Positions 8,763 to 16,961 of a stretch of 64,000 nt of DNA are shown one piece after another (positions within the stretch are counted from its first letter, which is position 1; each line of letters starts with the position of its first letter). Below the pieces are notes generated by a model. It was not told where the DNA came from and searched no databases. It saw nothing but the letters and a program-made list of their open reading frames with translations. The translations under genes were made by a program, and so were the position numbers. The DNA is from JBCBAP01 sp038532435 (GTDB lineage Bacteria; Pseudomonadota; Alphaproteobacteria; Rhodobacterales; Rhodobacteraceae), in assembly GCA_038532435.1 (NCBI GenBank), contig JBCBAP010000005.1, positions 38,907 through 102,906 of the forward strand, written 5' to 3'.

Positions 8763-9671
8763 TCAGCCGCTGCCGTTGGGCCGCGTTTCGGGCAGGACCG
8801 CGGCCAGCAACCGCTCCAGCAGGCCGATGGAGAATCGCACCGAGTAGCCGCCAAAGAACGCGATAAGGGGGCCGACGGCGGGCGCCGTTTCCTGCCCAAG
8901 CATATTGCCCGCATCCAGCATCCACGGCACCACGAAGCCGAACATGCCGCCGAGCAGGATACGCGGCCACACCTTCCGCTCCTCGCTCACATCGAAAGTC
9001 TGAAGCCGCGTCGTCGTCAGCGCGTGGTTGAGAAGGTGGATGAGCGCGCCCACGCAGCCGAAGGCGATCCAGCTTGCCCATTCAAGCGTCTGGTTGACCT
9101 GCTGTTCATCGCCGGGCGTCTCGGCAAAGTACTGCCAGCCCGCAACGGCAAGGTAGAAGGCGAGAAGAAGTAGCAGGCCAAGGCTCACGAACCGGGTCAC
9201 CCGCTGGACAAACCGTCCGGCGACGGAGCTTGAGGGATCGTTCGGGTCGAGCCGCCGGGTCGCCATCAGCGTGTTTACCGTGACCGGCAGCGCCTCGGTC
9301 GACAGGGTCTCCGTCACCTGGTTGTAGCAGAACGCTGACCGCTCCCGGGCGGTGAGTGTCGTGAAGAAGCGGGGAATTCCATTGATCTCCTCCGGGCTTT
9401 CGAGATCTTGCGGATCATTGCCCGCATAGTGCTCCGCGATGATGAAGAGGGTGTGCACGGTCTCCGACACTTTTCGGTCGGAGGCGATACAGTATTCGTA
9501 GAGCAGACGCGCCTTCGTCTGCGCATCGGGATGGCGCAGCAAATGATGACCGGGACTGTCGGGCATTGTGAAATCGAGTAGGCGAAGCAGAGAGAAGCGC
9601 GGCCGCGGTTTCGGGGCCTCCGCGTCCTTCGATTTCTGCCGCGAAGCGGCGTCCACCACTTTGTCAGCCAT
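8763..9671 (-). CDS. Conserved hypothetical membrane protein with four predicted helices
   Basis: A 302-aa protein of unknown family. The N-terminal 160 residues are soluble, charged and helix-rich (from MADKVVDAASRQKSKDAEAP to about SSSVAGRFVQR). Four hydrophobic segments follow: VSLGLLLLLAFYLAVAGW (about 162-180), WIAFGCVGALIHLLNHAL (about 200-217), ILLGGMFGFVVPWML (about 240-254) and VGPLIAFFGGYSVRFSIGLL (about 264-283). I do not recognise a domain. It stands alone between the DAHP synthase gene and the divergent GlxA regulator; coding use is like its neighbours. Confidence 0.6.
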   Translation of the reverse strand: MADKVVDAASRQKSKDAEAPKPRPRFSLLRLLDFTMPDSPGHHLLRHPDAQTKARLLYEYCIASDRKVSETVHTLFIIAEHYAGNDPQDLESPEEINGIPRFFTTLTARERSAFCYNQVTETLSTEALPVTVNTLMATRRLDPNDPSSSVAGRFVQRVTRFVSLGLLLLLAFYLAVAGWQYFAETPGDEQQVNQTLEWASWIAFGCVGALIHLLNHALTTTRLQTFDVSEERKVWPRILLGGMFGFVVPWMLDAGNMLGQETAPAVGPLIAFFGGYSVRFSIGLLERLLAAVLPETRPNGSG

Positions 9672-9854
9672 GCCAGATCACTCCCAATTATCGACAGACC
9701 TGCCGCCGCTAAAGTGCGCATATCTTGTGCCGGGGCAGTAAAGGTGAGTTTTGACGGGGTGACTATATCCAAGTCGAGTTTCGCCGGAACAAGAGCGCCC
9801 TGAACAGGCCCGATCTCATCCAAAAGAGGCTTGTGGTGTTTCTCGCTTGCACGT

Positions 9855-9871
9855 TGCTCAAGGTTTGAGCA
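9855..9871. promoter_or_regulatory. Inverted repeat TGCTCAA-GGT-TTGAGCA upstream of the GlxA regulator
   Basis: A perfect 7-base inverted repeat with a 3-base centre lies 40-57 bases upstream of the regulator start at 9912. Its symmetry and position fit a protein-binding site (possibly autoregulation) better than a terminator, as no T-run follows. No known consensus is claimed. Confidence 0.4.
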
Positions 9872-9911
9872 GTGTCTGGCAAAAGTCACGCTGCTAGGGA
9901 GGTTGGCGGCC

Positions 9912-10886
9912 ATGGGACAGTCGGATGCTCCACCCCGGGCGTTCCTGTTTTTTCTCACCGAGAATTACTCGCTGCTGTCCTATGCCTGTGCCATCGAGCC
10001 GTTGAGGCTCGCCAACCTGCAGGCGGGGCGGACGCTCTACACATGGCGGCTCGCATCGGAAAACGGGGAAACGGCGCTGGCATCCAACAACACCGCCACG
10101 GTGGTGGATTGCGGGTTTACCGAGCTTATGAGGGACGAGACCCTGCTGGTGTGTTCCGGCATCGATGTGAAGGGGGCCACCTCGAAACCCCTGTTGACCT
10201 GGCTGCGGCGGGAAAGCCGCAAGGGCATCGCCATCGGCGGCCTGTGCAACGCGACCTACATTCTCGCCAAGGCGGGGCTTCTGGAAAACCGCAAATGCAC
10301 CATCCACTGGGACAACCGGGACAGTTTCATCGAGGAGTTCCCGGACATCGAGCTCAGCCAGGCGATCTATACCATCGACGGGAATCGCTACTCCTCCGCC
10401 GGGGGATCGGCCTCCGCGGACCTGATCCTCAAGTTGATTGCCGATGAGCACGGAACGGAGCTGTCGAACGAGGTCGCGGATCAGATGATCTACACCACCG
10501 TGCGGACGGACCGGGACGAACAGCGTCTGTCGATCCCGACCCGCATCGGTGTGCGCCATCCGAAACTGAGCTCCGTCATTCATATGATGGAGGACAATAT
10601 CGAGGAGCCGGTCAGCCCCTCGATCCTCGCAACCGAGGTCGGAATGTCGACGCGCCAGCTTGAGCGCCTTTTCCGCCGCTACCTCGACCGCTCACCGAAG
10701 CGGTACTACATGGAACTGCGCCTGCAAAAAGCGCGCAAGCTGCTGATGCAGACGGACATGACGGTGATCAACGTGGCGCTCGCCTGTGGGTTCACCTCGC
10801 CCTCCCATTTCTCGAAATGCTACCGGGCCCATTTCGACACCACCCCCTACCGCGAACGGGGTACCCAGTCGGCCACGACCGCTTGA
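9912..10886 (+). CDS. GlxA family transcriptional regulator (DJ-1/PfpI domain plus AraC HTH)
   Basis: A 324-aa regulator. Residues about 10-185 form a DJ-1/PfpI-like sensing domain (FFLTENYSLLSYACAIEPLR; GIAIGGLCNATYILAKAGLL), and residues about 215-315 hold an AraC-type double helix-turn-helix (ILATEVGMSTRQLERLFRRY, then ALACGFTSPSHFSKCYRAHF). The layout is that of GbdR, CdhR and ArgR type regulators of quaternary amine and amino acid catabolism, but no such catabolic genes are adjacent. The ATG at 9912 is preceded by GGGAGG (9897-9902). Confidence 0.85.
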   Translation: MGQSDAPPRAFLFFLTENYSLLSYACAIEPLRLANLQAGRTLYTWRLASENGETALASNNTATVVDCGFTELMRDETLLVCSGIDVKGATSKPLLTWLRRESRKGIAIGGLCNATYILAKAGLLENRKCTIHWDNRDSFIEEFPDIELSQAIYTIDGNRYSSAGGSASADLILKLIADEHGTELSNEVADQMIYTTVRTDRDEQRLSIPTRIGVRHPKLSSVIHMMEDNIEEPVSPSILATEVGMSTRQLERLFRRYLDRSPKRYYMELRLQKARKLLMQTDMTVINVALACGFTSPSHFSKCYRAHFDTTPYRERGTQSATTA

Positions 10887-10945
10887 CCGGGGAGGTGCAA
10901 CGGTAGTTCACTGACCGCGCCCGAGGTTTGATCGGAGCGAGGCCC

Positions 10946-12139
10946 ATGCGCGTTCTCCAGACGGCACGACACGACAGACAGTCCGGACCGGCGCAGACCG
11001 GCCGGGGAAAAGCGGTCAGCCCGCCCTCCCCCCACTTGGCGGAGCTGCAGGCCCAGGCGGATGCGCCGATCCAACGGATCATAAGCGAGGAGACGTTTCA
11101 GGAGCAGACGCCCGGGCGTCTTCTCGCCCCACGCAAGGCGGTCGCGCGGATCGACCCCCTGATCGCCGCTTACCACAACGCCCCGTCCGGTGGGAAAGCG
11201 GCCGCACACGCGGCCCTGCTGACGGAGATCAACGCCTACATCGCAGGCAAGGCGGGGGACCCAACGAACAAACGGCTTACGCCTGTCACGAACCTGCGGA
11301 CTGCGTTGGTTGCCGAGACCGCGGCTGCCACGATGATGGACACCCTCGCCGGGCACGGAGTGCAGTCAGACATGACCTCGGTCGGCATGGTGGCCGCAAT
11401 ACCTGCGGCGGACATCGCGATACTGGGGCCGCTGGCGCAGGTGACGGCGCCCTCTGACCTGCTAGCGCTGCACAGGCTGTCGCGCACCAATGCGGACATC
11501 GCGACCCTCGCCGCGCTGCCGCAGGTCACCAGCTTCAATTGGCTTCGCACGCTCGCCGCCCTGCCCCGCATCACTGCGGAGATATCGCAGATCGCAAACC
11601 TTCATACGGTCGGTCTGGGTGGTGTTATGTTGCCAAGCCAGCCGACATACAACGACCTCCTCGAAATCGCGAAATCGGCGCACACTATCGCGGACATCAC
11701 CAACGCCATGACGACCTGGACCATCACCCAGACCAGCCATCTGACCGACATCTGCACCAAAGGGTATCCCACCGGTCTGCTCTCCCGCCGGGGGATGATC
11801 GCGGCGGCAGAGCGCATGTACTATATTCCCATGAACCTCATCTACGGCCAGCCCGCCTCACAAGCGACAAGGCTGAAATGGGGTGCCCACTATGGTTCGG
11901 TCTTCGCAATCGGCCACGCCGCAGACAAGCTTGCAACGGCCGCGGCGGACCCAGTCATCCTCGCCGAGTTGCAGACCGGCGGGGTCTTGTCCGCAACCGC
12001 GACGGCGGTCCCCCAGGTGATCATCGACACGCTTTCAGCGGGTTGGCTCGCCACGCACACCGGTGCGGCTGGTGTGGGCTATGCCGGGGGTGACACGGGC
12101 GGCGACACAAGGCTCAACGGAGGAGATCGCAATGACTGA
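10946..12139 (+). CDS. Repeat-rich hypothetical protein with eCIS-cargo-like N-terminal leader
   Basis: A 397-aa protein without signal peptide. The start ATG at 10946 has GGAG/GAGG just upstream. The first 60 residues are basic and disordered (MRVLQTARHDRQSGPAQTG) and then read PSPHLAELQAQADAPIQR, resembling the LQAMAD..PIQR leader seen before DUF4157 or toxin domains in proteins linked to extracellular contractile injection systems. Residues about 155-222 contain five tandem units of about 14 residues (for example ADIAILGPLAQVTA, ADIATLAALPQVTS, FNWLRTLAALPRIT), with two further units near 232-260, implying a helical solenoid. The C-terminus is alanine- and glycine-rich. The next gene overlaps its 3' end by 8 bases. 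Function unknown; the eCIS link is inference. Confidence 0.5.
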   Translation: MRVLQTARHDRQSGPAQTGRGKAVSPPSPHLAELQAQADAPIQRIISEETFQEQTPGRLLAPRKAVARIDPLIAAYHNAPSGGKAAAHAALLTEINAYIAGKAGDPTNKRLTPVTNLRTALVAETAAATMMDTLAGHGVQSDMTSVGMVAAIPAADIAILGPLAQVTAPSDLLALHRLSRTNADIATLAALPQVTSFNWLRTLAALPRITAEISQIANLHTVGLGGVMLPSQPTYNDLLEIAKSAHTIADITNAMTTWTITQTSHLTDICTKGYPTGLLSRRGMIAAAERMYYIPMNLIYGQPASQATRLKWGAHYGSVFAIGHAADKLATAAADPVILAELQTGGVLSATATAVPQVIIDTLSAGWLATHTGAAGVGYAGGDTGGDTRLNGGDRND

Positions 12140-12572
12140 AACCGGCCCGGGCACCCCGTTTCATGGGCACGATTACGGTGGACAGACCTTTTCACGCGCG
12201 AACATGACGAACTGTACCTTCGACGGAGTGATGATGCGCGACGCGCGGTTCTGGGCGGTTCTGGAGGATGCCCGGTTCGAGGAGTCGAACATGGCCCGGG
12301 TTGTCTTCAACGATGTGAACCTTCAGGGTGCCGCGTTTGAAAACGTGAACCTGTCCGAGGTCCGGGTGCACAACGCAAACCTGACGGGGATTTCGATCAG
12401 CGCCGCAAATCTGACCGGCCTGTCGGTCAGGGAGGCGAACATGACCGGGATGTCCTTGACCGATGTCGATCTCACCGATGCCGCGATCAATGATGCGAAC
12501 ATGTCCGGAATGAGGATCGATGGCGTGCTCGTGAGCGACCTGCTGGCCGCCTACCGCGCGGCGCAGGACTAG
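12132..12572 (+). CDS. Pentapeptide-repeat protein
   Basis: A 146-aa protein that is almost entirely pentapeptide repeats of the A(N/D)LxG type: FSRANMTNCTFDGV, then ANLTGISISAANLTGLSV, REANMTGMSLTDVDLTDA and ANMSGMRIDGV. Such repeats fold into a right-handed square beta-helix. The start ATG at 12132 lies inside the 3' end of the preceding gene and has a strong GGAGGAG site, so the two are translationally linked. A role as partner or immunity protein of the upstream product is possible but not shown; gyrase-protecting Qnr-type activity is another known role of this fold. Confidence 0.8.
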   Translation: MTETGPGTPFHGHDYGGQTFSRANMTNCTFDGVMMRDARFWAVLEDARFEESNMARVVFNDVNLQGAAFENVNLSEVRVHNANLTGISISAANLTGLSVREANMTGMSLTDVDLTDAAINDANMSGMRIDGVLVSDLLAAYRAAQD

Positions 12573-12728
12573 CGCCTCGCCGCCCGGATAGTGCGGAGCC
12601 TGGAGGGGTGTTTGAGCGGAGAGGGACCGGTAGGGCCAACTGGGTCGCGGGGGACGTCTCGCACCTGGATCACCAGCGCATACGCTTTATGGAGTATCGT
12701 CAGCAGGCCTCGCAAATCGGCCAACCGA

Positions 12729-12805
12729 TGGTCGGGGCGGCGAGATTCGAACTCACGACCTACGGTACCCAAAACCGTCGCGCTACCAGGCTGCGCCACG
12801 CCCCG
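12729..12805 (-). tRNA. tRNA-Pro (anticodon TGG)
   Basis: A 77-nt cloverleaf on the minus strand: acceptor CGGGGCG pairing with CGCCCCG, D-arm GCGCAGCCTGGTAGCGC, anticodon loop TTTGGGT (anticodon TGG), T-arm GTGAG-TTCGAAT-CTCGC, and an encoded CCA end at 12731-12729. All stems pair. A short weak hairpin (around 12716-12729) follows the 3' end. Confidence 0.96.
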
Positions 12806-12857
12806 AACCATGCGTCCGTTTAGGCGAAGGTTGCGGGAATGAAAAGCGGGAATTCGC

Positions 12858-13340
12858 TCAAGGCTCGCAGGGCCAGGCGGCGGTGTCGGCGACGAAGGCC
12901 GGATGACGCATCTGCGTTCCAGGCGCGAGGCCGAGCATCTGCGACAGGCCCGCGTTGATCTCGAGCACGGCGGTGATCGCATCGCTCCGGCTCGGGATGC
13001 TGGTCTCATCCCCGGGGATCGCATTCTCGTGGATATGCTGGACCACGCCCTGCTGGTCGAGGAACAGGATGTCGAGCGGAAGGAACGTGTTGCGCATCCA
13101 GAAGGAGCGCGGGCCCGGCGTGTCCCACAGGAACAGCATGCCGTTGAACTGCGGCATGGTCCGGCGGAACATCAGACCCTGCATCCGCTCTTCCGGCTCA
13201 TCGGCGACTTCCACGGCAAAGGTGACCGTGCCGCCCGGGCCGCGCAGGTCCACGCGCCCGTCGACGCAGGCCGCCTGCGCCGCACCGGCATACAGCGTCA
13301 GCCAGATCGCAAACAGCGCTGTCCTAGGTGTCGAGCTCAA
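12858..13340 (-). CDS. DUF192 family exported protein
   Basis: A 160-aa protein with a signal peptide (TALFAIWLTLYAGAAQA, cleavage near residue 23) and the DUF192 domain: DEPEERMQGLMFRRTMP, GMLFLWDTPGPRSFWMRNT, LPLDILFLD and the terminal VLEINAGLSQMLGLAPG. The family has no firmly known function. It overlaps the 3' end of the cold-shock gene by 17 bases on the same strand, a layout common in Rhodobacteraceae. Confidence 0.86.
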   Translation of the reverse strand: MSSTPRTALFAIWLTLYAGAAQAACVDGRVDLRGPGGTVTFAVEVADEPEERMQGLMFRRTMPQFNGMLFLWDTPGPRSFWMRNTFLPLDILFLDQQGVVQHIHENAIPGDETSIPSRSDAITAVLEINAGLSQMLGLAPGTQMRHPAFVADTAAWPCEP

Positions 13341-13833
13341 TGGCTTCCCAGGGCTGGATCACGATCGCGATGCGACCACGAGGCCCATCCTCGGCCTTGA
13401 CCGCCAGCGCTTCGCCCGCGACGATTTCCGCGATGCCGCACTGCCGCAGCGTTTCGATATGCACGAAGATATCGTTTGGATCGCCGAAAATGTTGACGAA
13501 ACCAAAGCCTTTTACCTTGTCGAACCATTTCACCCGCGCGGGCGACATCTCCTCGGGATCGGGCATGTCCTCAAGGTCGATGGTGTCGAAGGCACCTTCC
13601 TCGCCGGTGTCGAGATCCTCGACTTCCAGCACTTCCTTGGCCAGCCGCCCCTTGGCGGTCGTCTCAACTTCCACTTGTATCTGCGCACCCTCCACGAGGG
13701 TGGTCATTCCAGCCTGTTTGAGAACGCTGGCGTGTATCATGACGTCGCCGCCGCCGTCCTCGGTCAGGATAAACCCAAACCCGCGCACAGCGTCATACCA
13801 CTTCACACGTCCCAAAATCAGCGTTCGTGCCAT
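13324..13833 (-). CDS. Cold-shock protein with two CSD domains
   Basis: A 169-aa protein with two cold-shock domains. Domain 1 has GRVKWYDAVRGFGFI (about residues 7-21) and DVMIHASVL; domain 2 has ARVKWFDKVKGFGFVN (about 98-113) and DIFVHIETLRQCG. The RNP1-like KGFGF and RNP2-like VFVH/IFVH motifs suggest single-stranded nucleic acid binding. An acidic linker joins the domains. Doubled CSD proteins are typical of alphaproteobacteria. ATG at 13833 (MARTLILG) is preferred over 13863. Upstream (13834-13950) is A/T-rich with T-runs, as in csp leaders. Confidence 0.88.
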   Translation of the reverse strand: MARTLILGRVKWYDAVRGFGFILTEDGGGDVMIHASVLKQAGMTTLVEGAQIQVEVETTAKGRLAKEVLEVEDLDTGEEGAFDTIDLEDMPDPEEMSPARVKWFDKVKGFGFVNIFGDPNDIFVHIETLRQCGIAEIVAGEALAVKAEDGPRGRIAIVIQPWEAIELDT

Positions 13834-14002
13834 TGGCGTCGACTGTCCTGTTAGCTCTTCCACACGCGAAACCGCTTTTCCTGTTTTTTTCGATTTTAGC
13901 GCGGTTTACCAAGGGTAACCCGAACGACAATGCTATCACCCGCCGCACAACTCAGGCAATGCTACACAAGGTGATACCGATGCTGAGGAGTGTCAAGCAA
14001 CT

Positions 14003-14848
14003 GTGAATACAATATGGCAAAACCGTCGAAATCCCATTGCGTTCCGACAGATGACCGGTGTTCTCCTAGCGGTCGGCCTCGGCCTCGCCGGATGTCAGCC
14101 CCTGACGACGGATGGCGGCACTCAAGCGCAGGTTGAGGGATCAACATTATTGCTGGTGCAGGGGCGCGGCGCGCTCATCTCCTCCGGACCGGAGCGGATC
14201 GACGGCATCGTCGATGCGGCGACCCGGGTGAGTTCTGCGGAGCTGCGCGATCGGCGGCGGACGGCGCGGGTGTCGGTCACGCAGATCCCGCTCCTCTTCT
14301 CCTCCCCGGACGGGCAATCCTACATGCTGTCGGCCGGTCCGAAGGCATTGGTCACCGCGGTGCCCGCGGCCTCCTGCCCGGTGCGCACGGCGGTTCAGGC
14401 ATCGGGACGGGCGGCGAGCCCGGCGGCGGCCATCGAATCCGCGCTCTCGATCTGCCACGAACGGCTCGCGGATGCGGGGCTGGAGCCGCTGTGCGGCTGC
14501 CAGCTCATCGCCCACGACAATTTTCTGCGCGCGCCGCTTTCGGCCTTCGACTATGCGACGGACCAGCCGACGCGGATCTTCACCGACGGGCGGCTCGACC
14601 CGCTCACCTACCTTGCCCAGGAGATCGTGCTCGGACCCGGACAGCGCGGGGTGCGGGTAAGCGCACTCTCCGAACCAGTGGTCGATGTGGTCTATACGGG
14701 CCCCGGTACGGTCACGGCCCGTTTTCCGGGCGGAGACGTGGAGGACGGGACACGCCAGACCACGGGCTTCAGCCGCGGGCGGCTGGTGGAGGCGGTAACG
14801 CTGCCGACCCCGGCGGGCGAAACGCTGCGGGTGATCCTCGGGCCCTGA
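14003..14848 (+). CDS. Hypothetical lipoprotein
   Basis: A 281-aa protein with a basic N-terminus and lipobox LLAVGLGLAGC (Cys near residue 31 from GTG 14003). GTG is preferred to the ATG at 14051 because the latter removes all positive charge before the hydrophobic core; GAGGAG lies 12 bases upstream. The mature part has five further cysteines, including SCPVRTAVQASG and LCGCQLIAHD, and a glycine-rich beta C-terminal region. No domain recognised. It is followed by the dispersed intergenic element at 14979. Confidence 0.6.
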   Translation: MNTIWQNRRNPIAFRQMTGVLLAVGLGLAGCQPLTTDGGTQAQVEGSTLLLVQGRGALISSGPERIDGIVDAATRVSSAELRDRRRTARVSVTQIPLLFSSPDGQSYMLSAGPKALVTAVPAASCPVRTAVQASGRAASPAAAIESALSICHERLADAGLEPLCGCQLIAHDNFLRAPLSAFDYATDQPTRIFTDGRLDPLTYLAQEIVLGPGQRGVRVSALSEPVVDVVYTGPGTVTARFPGGDVEDGTRQTTGFSRGRLVEAVTLPTPAGETLRVILGP

Positions 14849-14978
14849 GGACGGACGGTTCACATGTGGCGTGCGGTGGGCCGAGCCCTGACGGGCGGTG
14901 GCCCCACCCGCCCCCCTCCCGCGCTCTTGGCCTCCGTCGCGCGGGGGTGGGCAGTCCGGCGCCGGTTGAGAGGGCGGC

Positions 14979-15014
14979 AGCCTCCGGCGGGGATATTTGG
15001 GGCCAGAAGAAGGG
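14979..15014 (+). repeat. Dispersed intergenic element, copy 1
   Basis: AGCCTCCGGCGGGGATATTT followed by GGGGCCAGAAGAAGGG. A second copy lies at 32441-32474 on the other strand with two differences over 34 bases. Both copies lie 115-130 bases downstream of the stop of the gene they follow and in its orientation, and both are preceded by CCCACCCGCCC about 65-80 bases earlier (here 14902-14913). Confidence 0.7.
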
Positions 15015-15036
15015 AAGGCCTTGAAAGGTCAGGGGG

Positions 15037-15771
15037 TCAGACGTGCTGGCCGCCGTTGATCTCGATTTCCGTTCCGGTGACGTAGGAGCTCTCCGGTGTG
15101 CACAGATAGTAGATCGTGCGGGCGACCTCCTCGGGCCGGCCAAGACGGCGGAGCGGCAGGCTCTCAGCGAGCTTGTCCGTGCCCGGCGAGAGGATCGCGG
15201 TTTCGATCTCCCCGGGTGCGATGGCGTTCACGCGCACGCCGAGGGGGCCGAAATCATGGGCCATCTCCCGCGTGAGCGCCGCGAGCGCCGCCTTCGACGT
15301 GGCGTATGCCGCCCCGGCGAACGGGTGGACCCGGGCACCCGCGATGGAGGTCACGTTGACGATGGCGCCCTGGGCCGCCTGCAGCTCATCCATCAGCCCG
15401 CGGGCGAGCACAATCGAGGCGAAGAAATTGACGTGAAAGACGTGGCCCCAGGTTCGGAGGTCCGTCGTCAGGGACGACAGGCGCTCCCCCTCTGATCCTT
15501 TCGGCGAGATGCCCGCATTGTTCACCAGCGCCTCCAGCCGGCCCCCGTCGAGCCGGCGCTTGATCTCCTCGACCGCATCGATCGTGGACTGGGGGGAGGA
15601 GAGGTCGACCTGGATGTGATCCTCCTCGCCCGCCTCCCACGGGCAATCCTCCGGAAAGGCATGGCGGGAGCAGGTGATCACCCGCCATCCCGCGGATGAG
15701 AACCGCTTGACCGTCGCATGCCCGATGCCGCGGCTTGCGCCGGTAAGAAGGAGGGTCTTGCGGTCGGTCAT
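15037..15771 (-). CDS. SDR family oxidoreductase
   Basis: A 244-aa classical short-chain dehydrogenase/reductase: nucleotide-binding TGASRGIGHATV (about residues 10-21), NNAG at about 88, catalytic Ser in VNVTSIAG and the catalytic YATSKAAL, with the PEEVARTIYYLCTPESSYVTG tail region split here. The cofactor is probably NAD(P)H; substrate unknown. Stand-alone, convergent with the lipoprotein gene. Confidence 0.88.
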   Translation of the reverse strand: MTDRKTLLLTGASRGIGHATVKRFSSAGWRVITCSRHAFPEDCPWEAGEEDHIQVDLSSPQSTIDAVEEIKRRLDGGRLEALVNNAGISPKGSEGERLSSLTTDLRTWGHVFHVNFFASIVLARGLMDELQAAQGAIVNVTSIAGARVHPFAGAAYATSKAALAALTREMAHDFGPLGVRVNAIAPGEIETAILSPGTDKLAESLPLRRLGRPEEVARTIYYLCTPESSYVTGTEIEINGGQHV

Positions 15772-15926
15772 GGGTGTGGCCCTTTCCGGACATCCTCCCG
15801 CGTTGTCCCGCGCCGCTCTGGAAACGTCAACCGTTTCGGCACCGCGCGTGGGCTCCGCGGACGGAGGACCGGAACCGTGACGACAGGGTGGTCCGGAGAG
15901 TCAGGCCGGTGACGTCGCAACGGGTC

Positions 15927-16805
15927 TTAGGCAAGCGCTGCGCGCACCCGCTCGCTCATGAAATCGACGAACGCGCGGGCGGTACCGACGATCTGCCTGC
16001 GTTCGGGCAACACGAAGTAAACGCCCAGAGCCGCCTTCCGTTCGCCCGGAAAGAGCTCCGTCAGGCGACCCGCGGCGATGTCCCCTTCGATCAGGAAGCG
16101 CGGCAGCATCGAGATGCCGAGACTGGCAACCATCATGCGGCGGACGATCTCTCCGTCATTGGCCTCGAACATGTAGGTGATCTTTGCGCCGTCCGGGGTC
16201 GGCCAATGGTTCCGCCGCTTGGGCGTGGTATCGAGCAGGCAGGGAAACCGTGCGAGATCCGCGGCGGAGCCGGGTGCTCCGTGGGTCTGCAAGACCTCCG
16301 GGGCGGCGGCGAGCACGACCGGGACCTCGCCGCACTTCCGCGCGATGAGGGTGGGGTCCGCCGGCTCCCCCAGCCGGAAGGCAACATCGGCGGCATCCGC
16401 GACCAGATCAGCGGGGTCGTTGCGCAGGTCGAGGCGCACGCGGATGTCCGGGTAGGCGCGCATGAAGTCCGGCAAGTGCGGGGCAAGCAGATGGCGCACG
16501 GAGTAGGCGGCACCGGCGACGGTCAGCACCCCGCGCGGGTTTCGCGCGCCGCGTTGCGCATCCTGCGCGAGATCCTCCCACGCGGTCACGATCGCGCGGC
16601 ACTGGTCGAGGTACCTCGCGCCCGCGTCTGTCAAGCTCACATGCCGCGTGGAGCGGCGGAGCAACGGCGTCTCCATCCACCCTTCCAGATCGGCGATCAA
16701 CCGGCTGAGTGAGGTCGTGGAGACCTTCATGCTTTTGGCGGCGGCGGTGAAGCTGCCCAGATCGGCAACCTCCACGAAAGCCTTCATCGCTTTGACGTTG
16801 AACAT
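15927..16805 (-). CDS. LysR family transcriptional regulator
   Basis: A 292-aa LysR protein with the N-terminal winged HTH (FVEVADLGSFTAAAKSMKVS, then TSLSRLIADLEGWME; about residues 10-45) and a periplasmic-binding-like effector domain. It is divergent from the secreted protein gene at 16962, whose promoter region it likely controls. Two direct copies of TTATCCC lie at 16830-16836 and 16849-16855 between them. Confidence 0.9.
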   Translation of the reverse strand: MFNVKAMKAFVEVADLGSFTAAAKSMKVSTTSLSRLIADLEGWMETPLLRRSTRHVSLTDAGARYLDQCRAIVTAWEDLAQDAQRGARNPRGVLTVAGAAYSVRHLLAPHLPDFMRAYPDIRVRLDLRNDPADLVADAADVAFRLGEPADPTLIARKCGEVPVVLAAAPEVLQTHGAPGSAADLARFPCLLDTTPKRRNHWPTPDGAKITYMFEANDGEIVRRMMVASLGISMLPRFLIEGDIAAGRLTELFPGERKAALGVYFVLPERRQIVGTARAFVDFMSERVRAALA

Positions 16806-16829
16806 GGGTGTCCCGCTTTCCGTGCCACA

Positions 16830-16855
16830 TTATCCCGGATTTACGATCTTATCCC
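16830..16855. promoter_or_regulatory. Direct repeat TTATCCC, candidate LysR operator
   Basis: TTATCCC occurs at 16830-16836 and 16849-16855, 19 bases apart (about two helical turns) and 25 bases upstream of the LysR start, in the intergenic region shared with the divergent gene. Position is typical of LysR autoregulatory sites; the repeat itself is the only evidence. Confidence 0.35.
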
Positions 16856-16961
16856 ATAAATCGAAACATCCTAGCTCTAGGCCTCGCGATCCCCCATGTC
16901 CAGTCGCGGCTTCCGGCAGCGCGTGCGCTCCGGGCAGCGGCGAAAACCAAGGAGATGACAG

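Noticed and set aside
8630..8914. N-terminal extension of the DAHP synthase
   Set aside because: The extension is low in coding character and unlike the family; the ATG at 8629 has a good ribosome site and gives normal length.
12591..12842. Small plus-strand frames overlapping the tRNA-Pro gene
   Set aside because: They run antisense through the tRNA and have no ribosome site; the tRNA explains the sequence.
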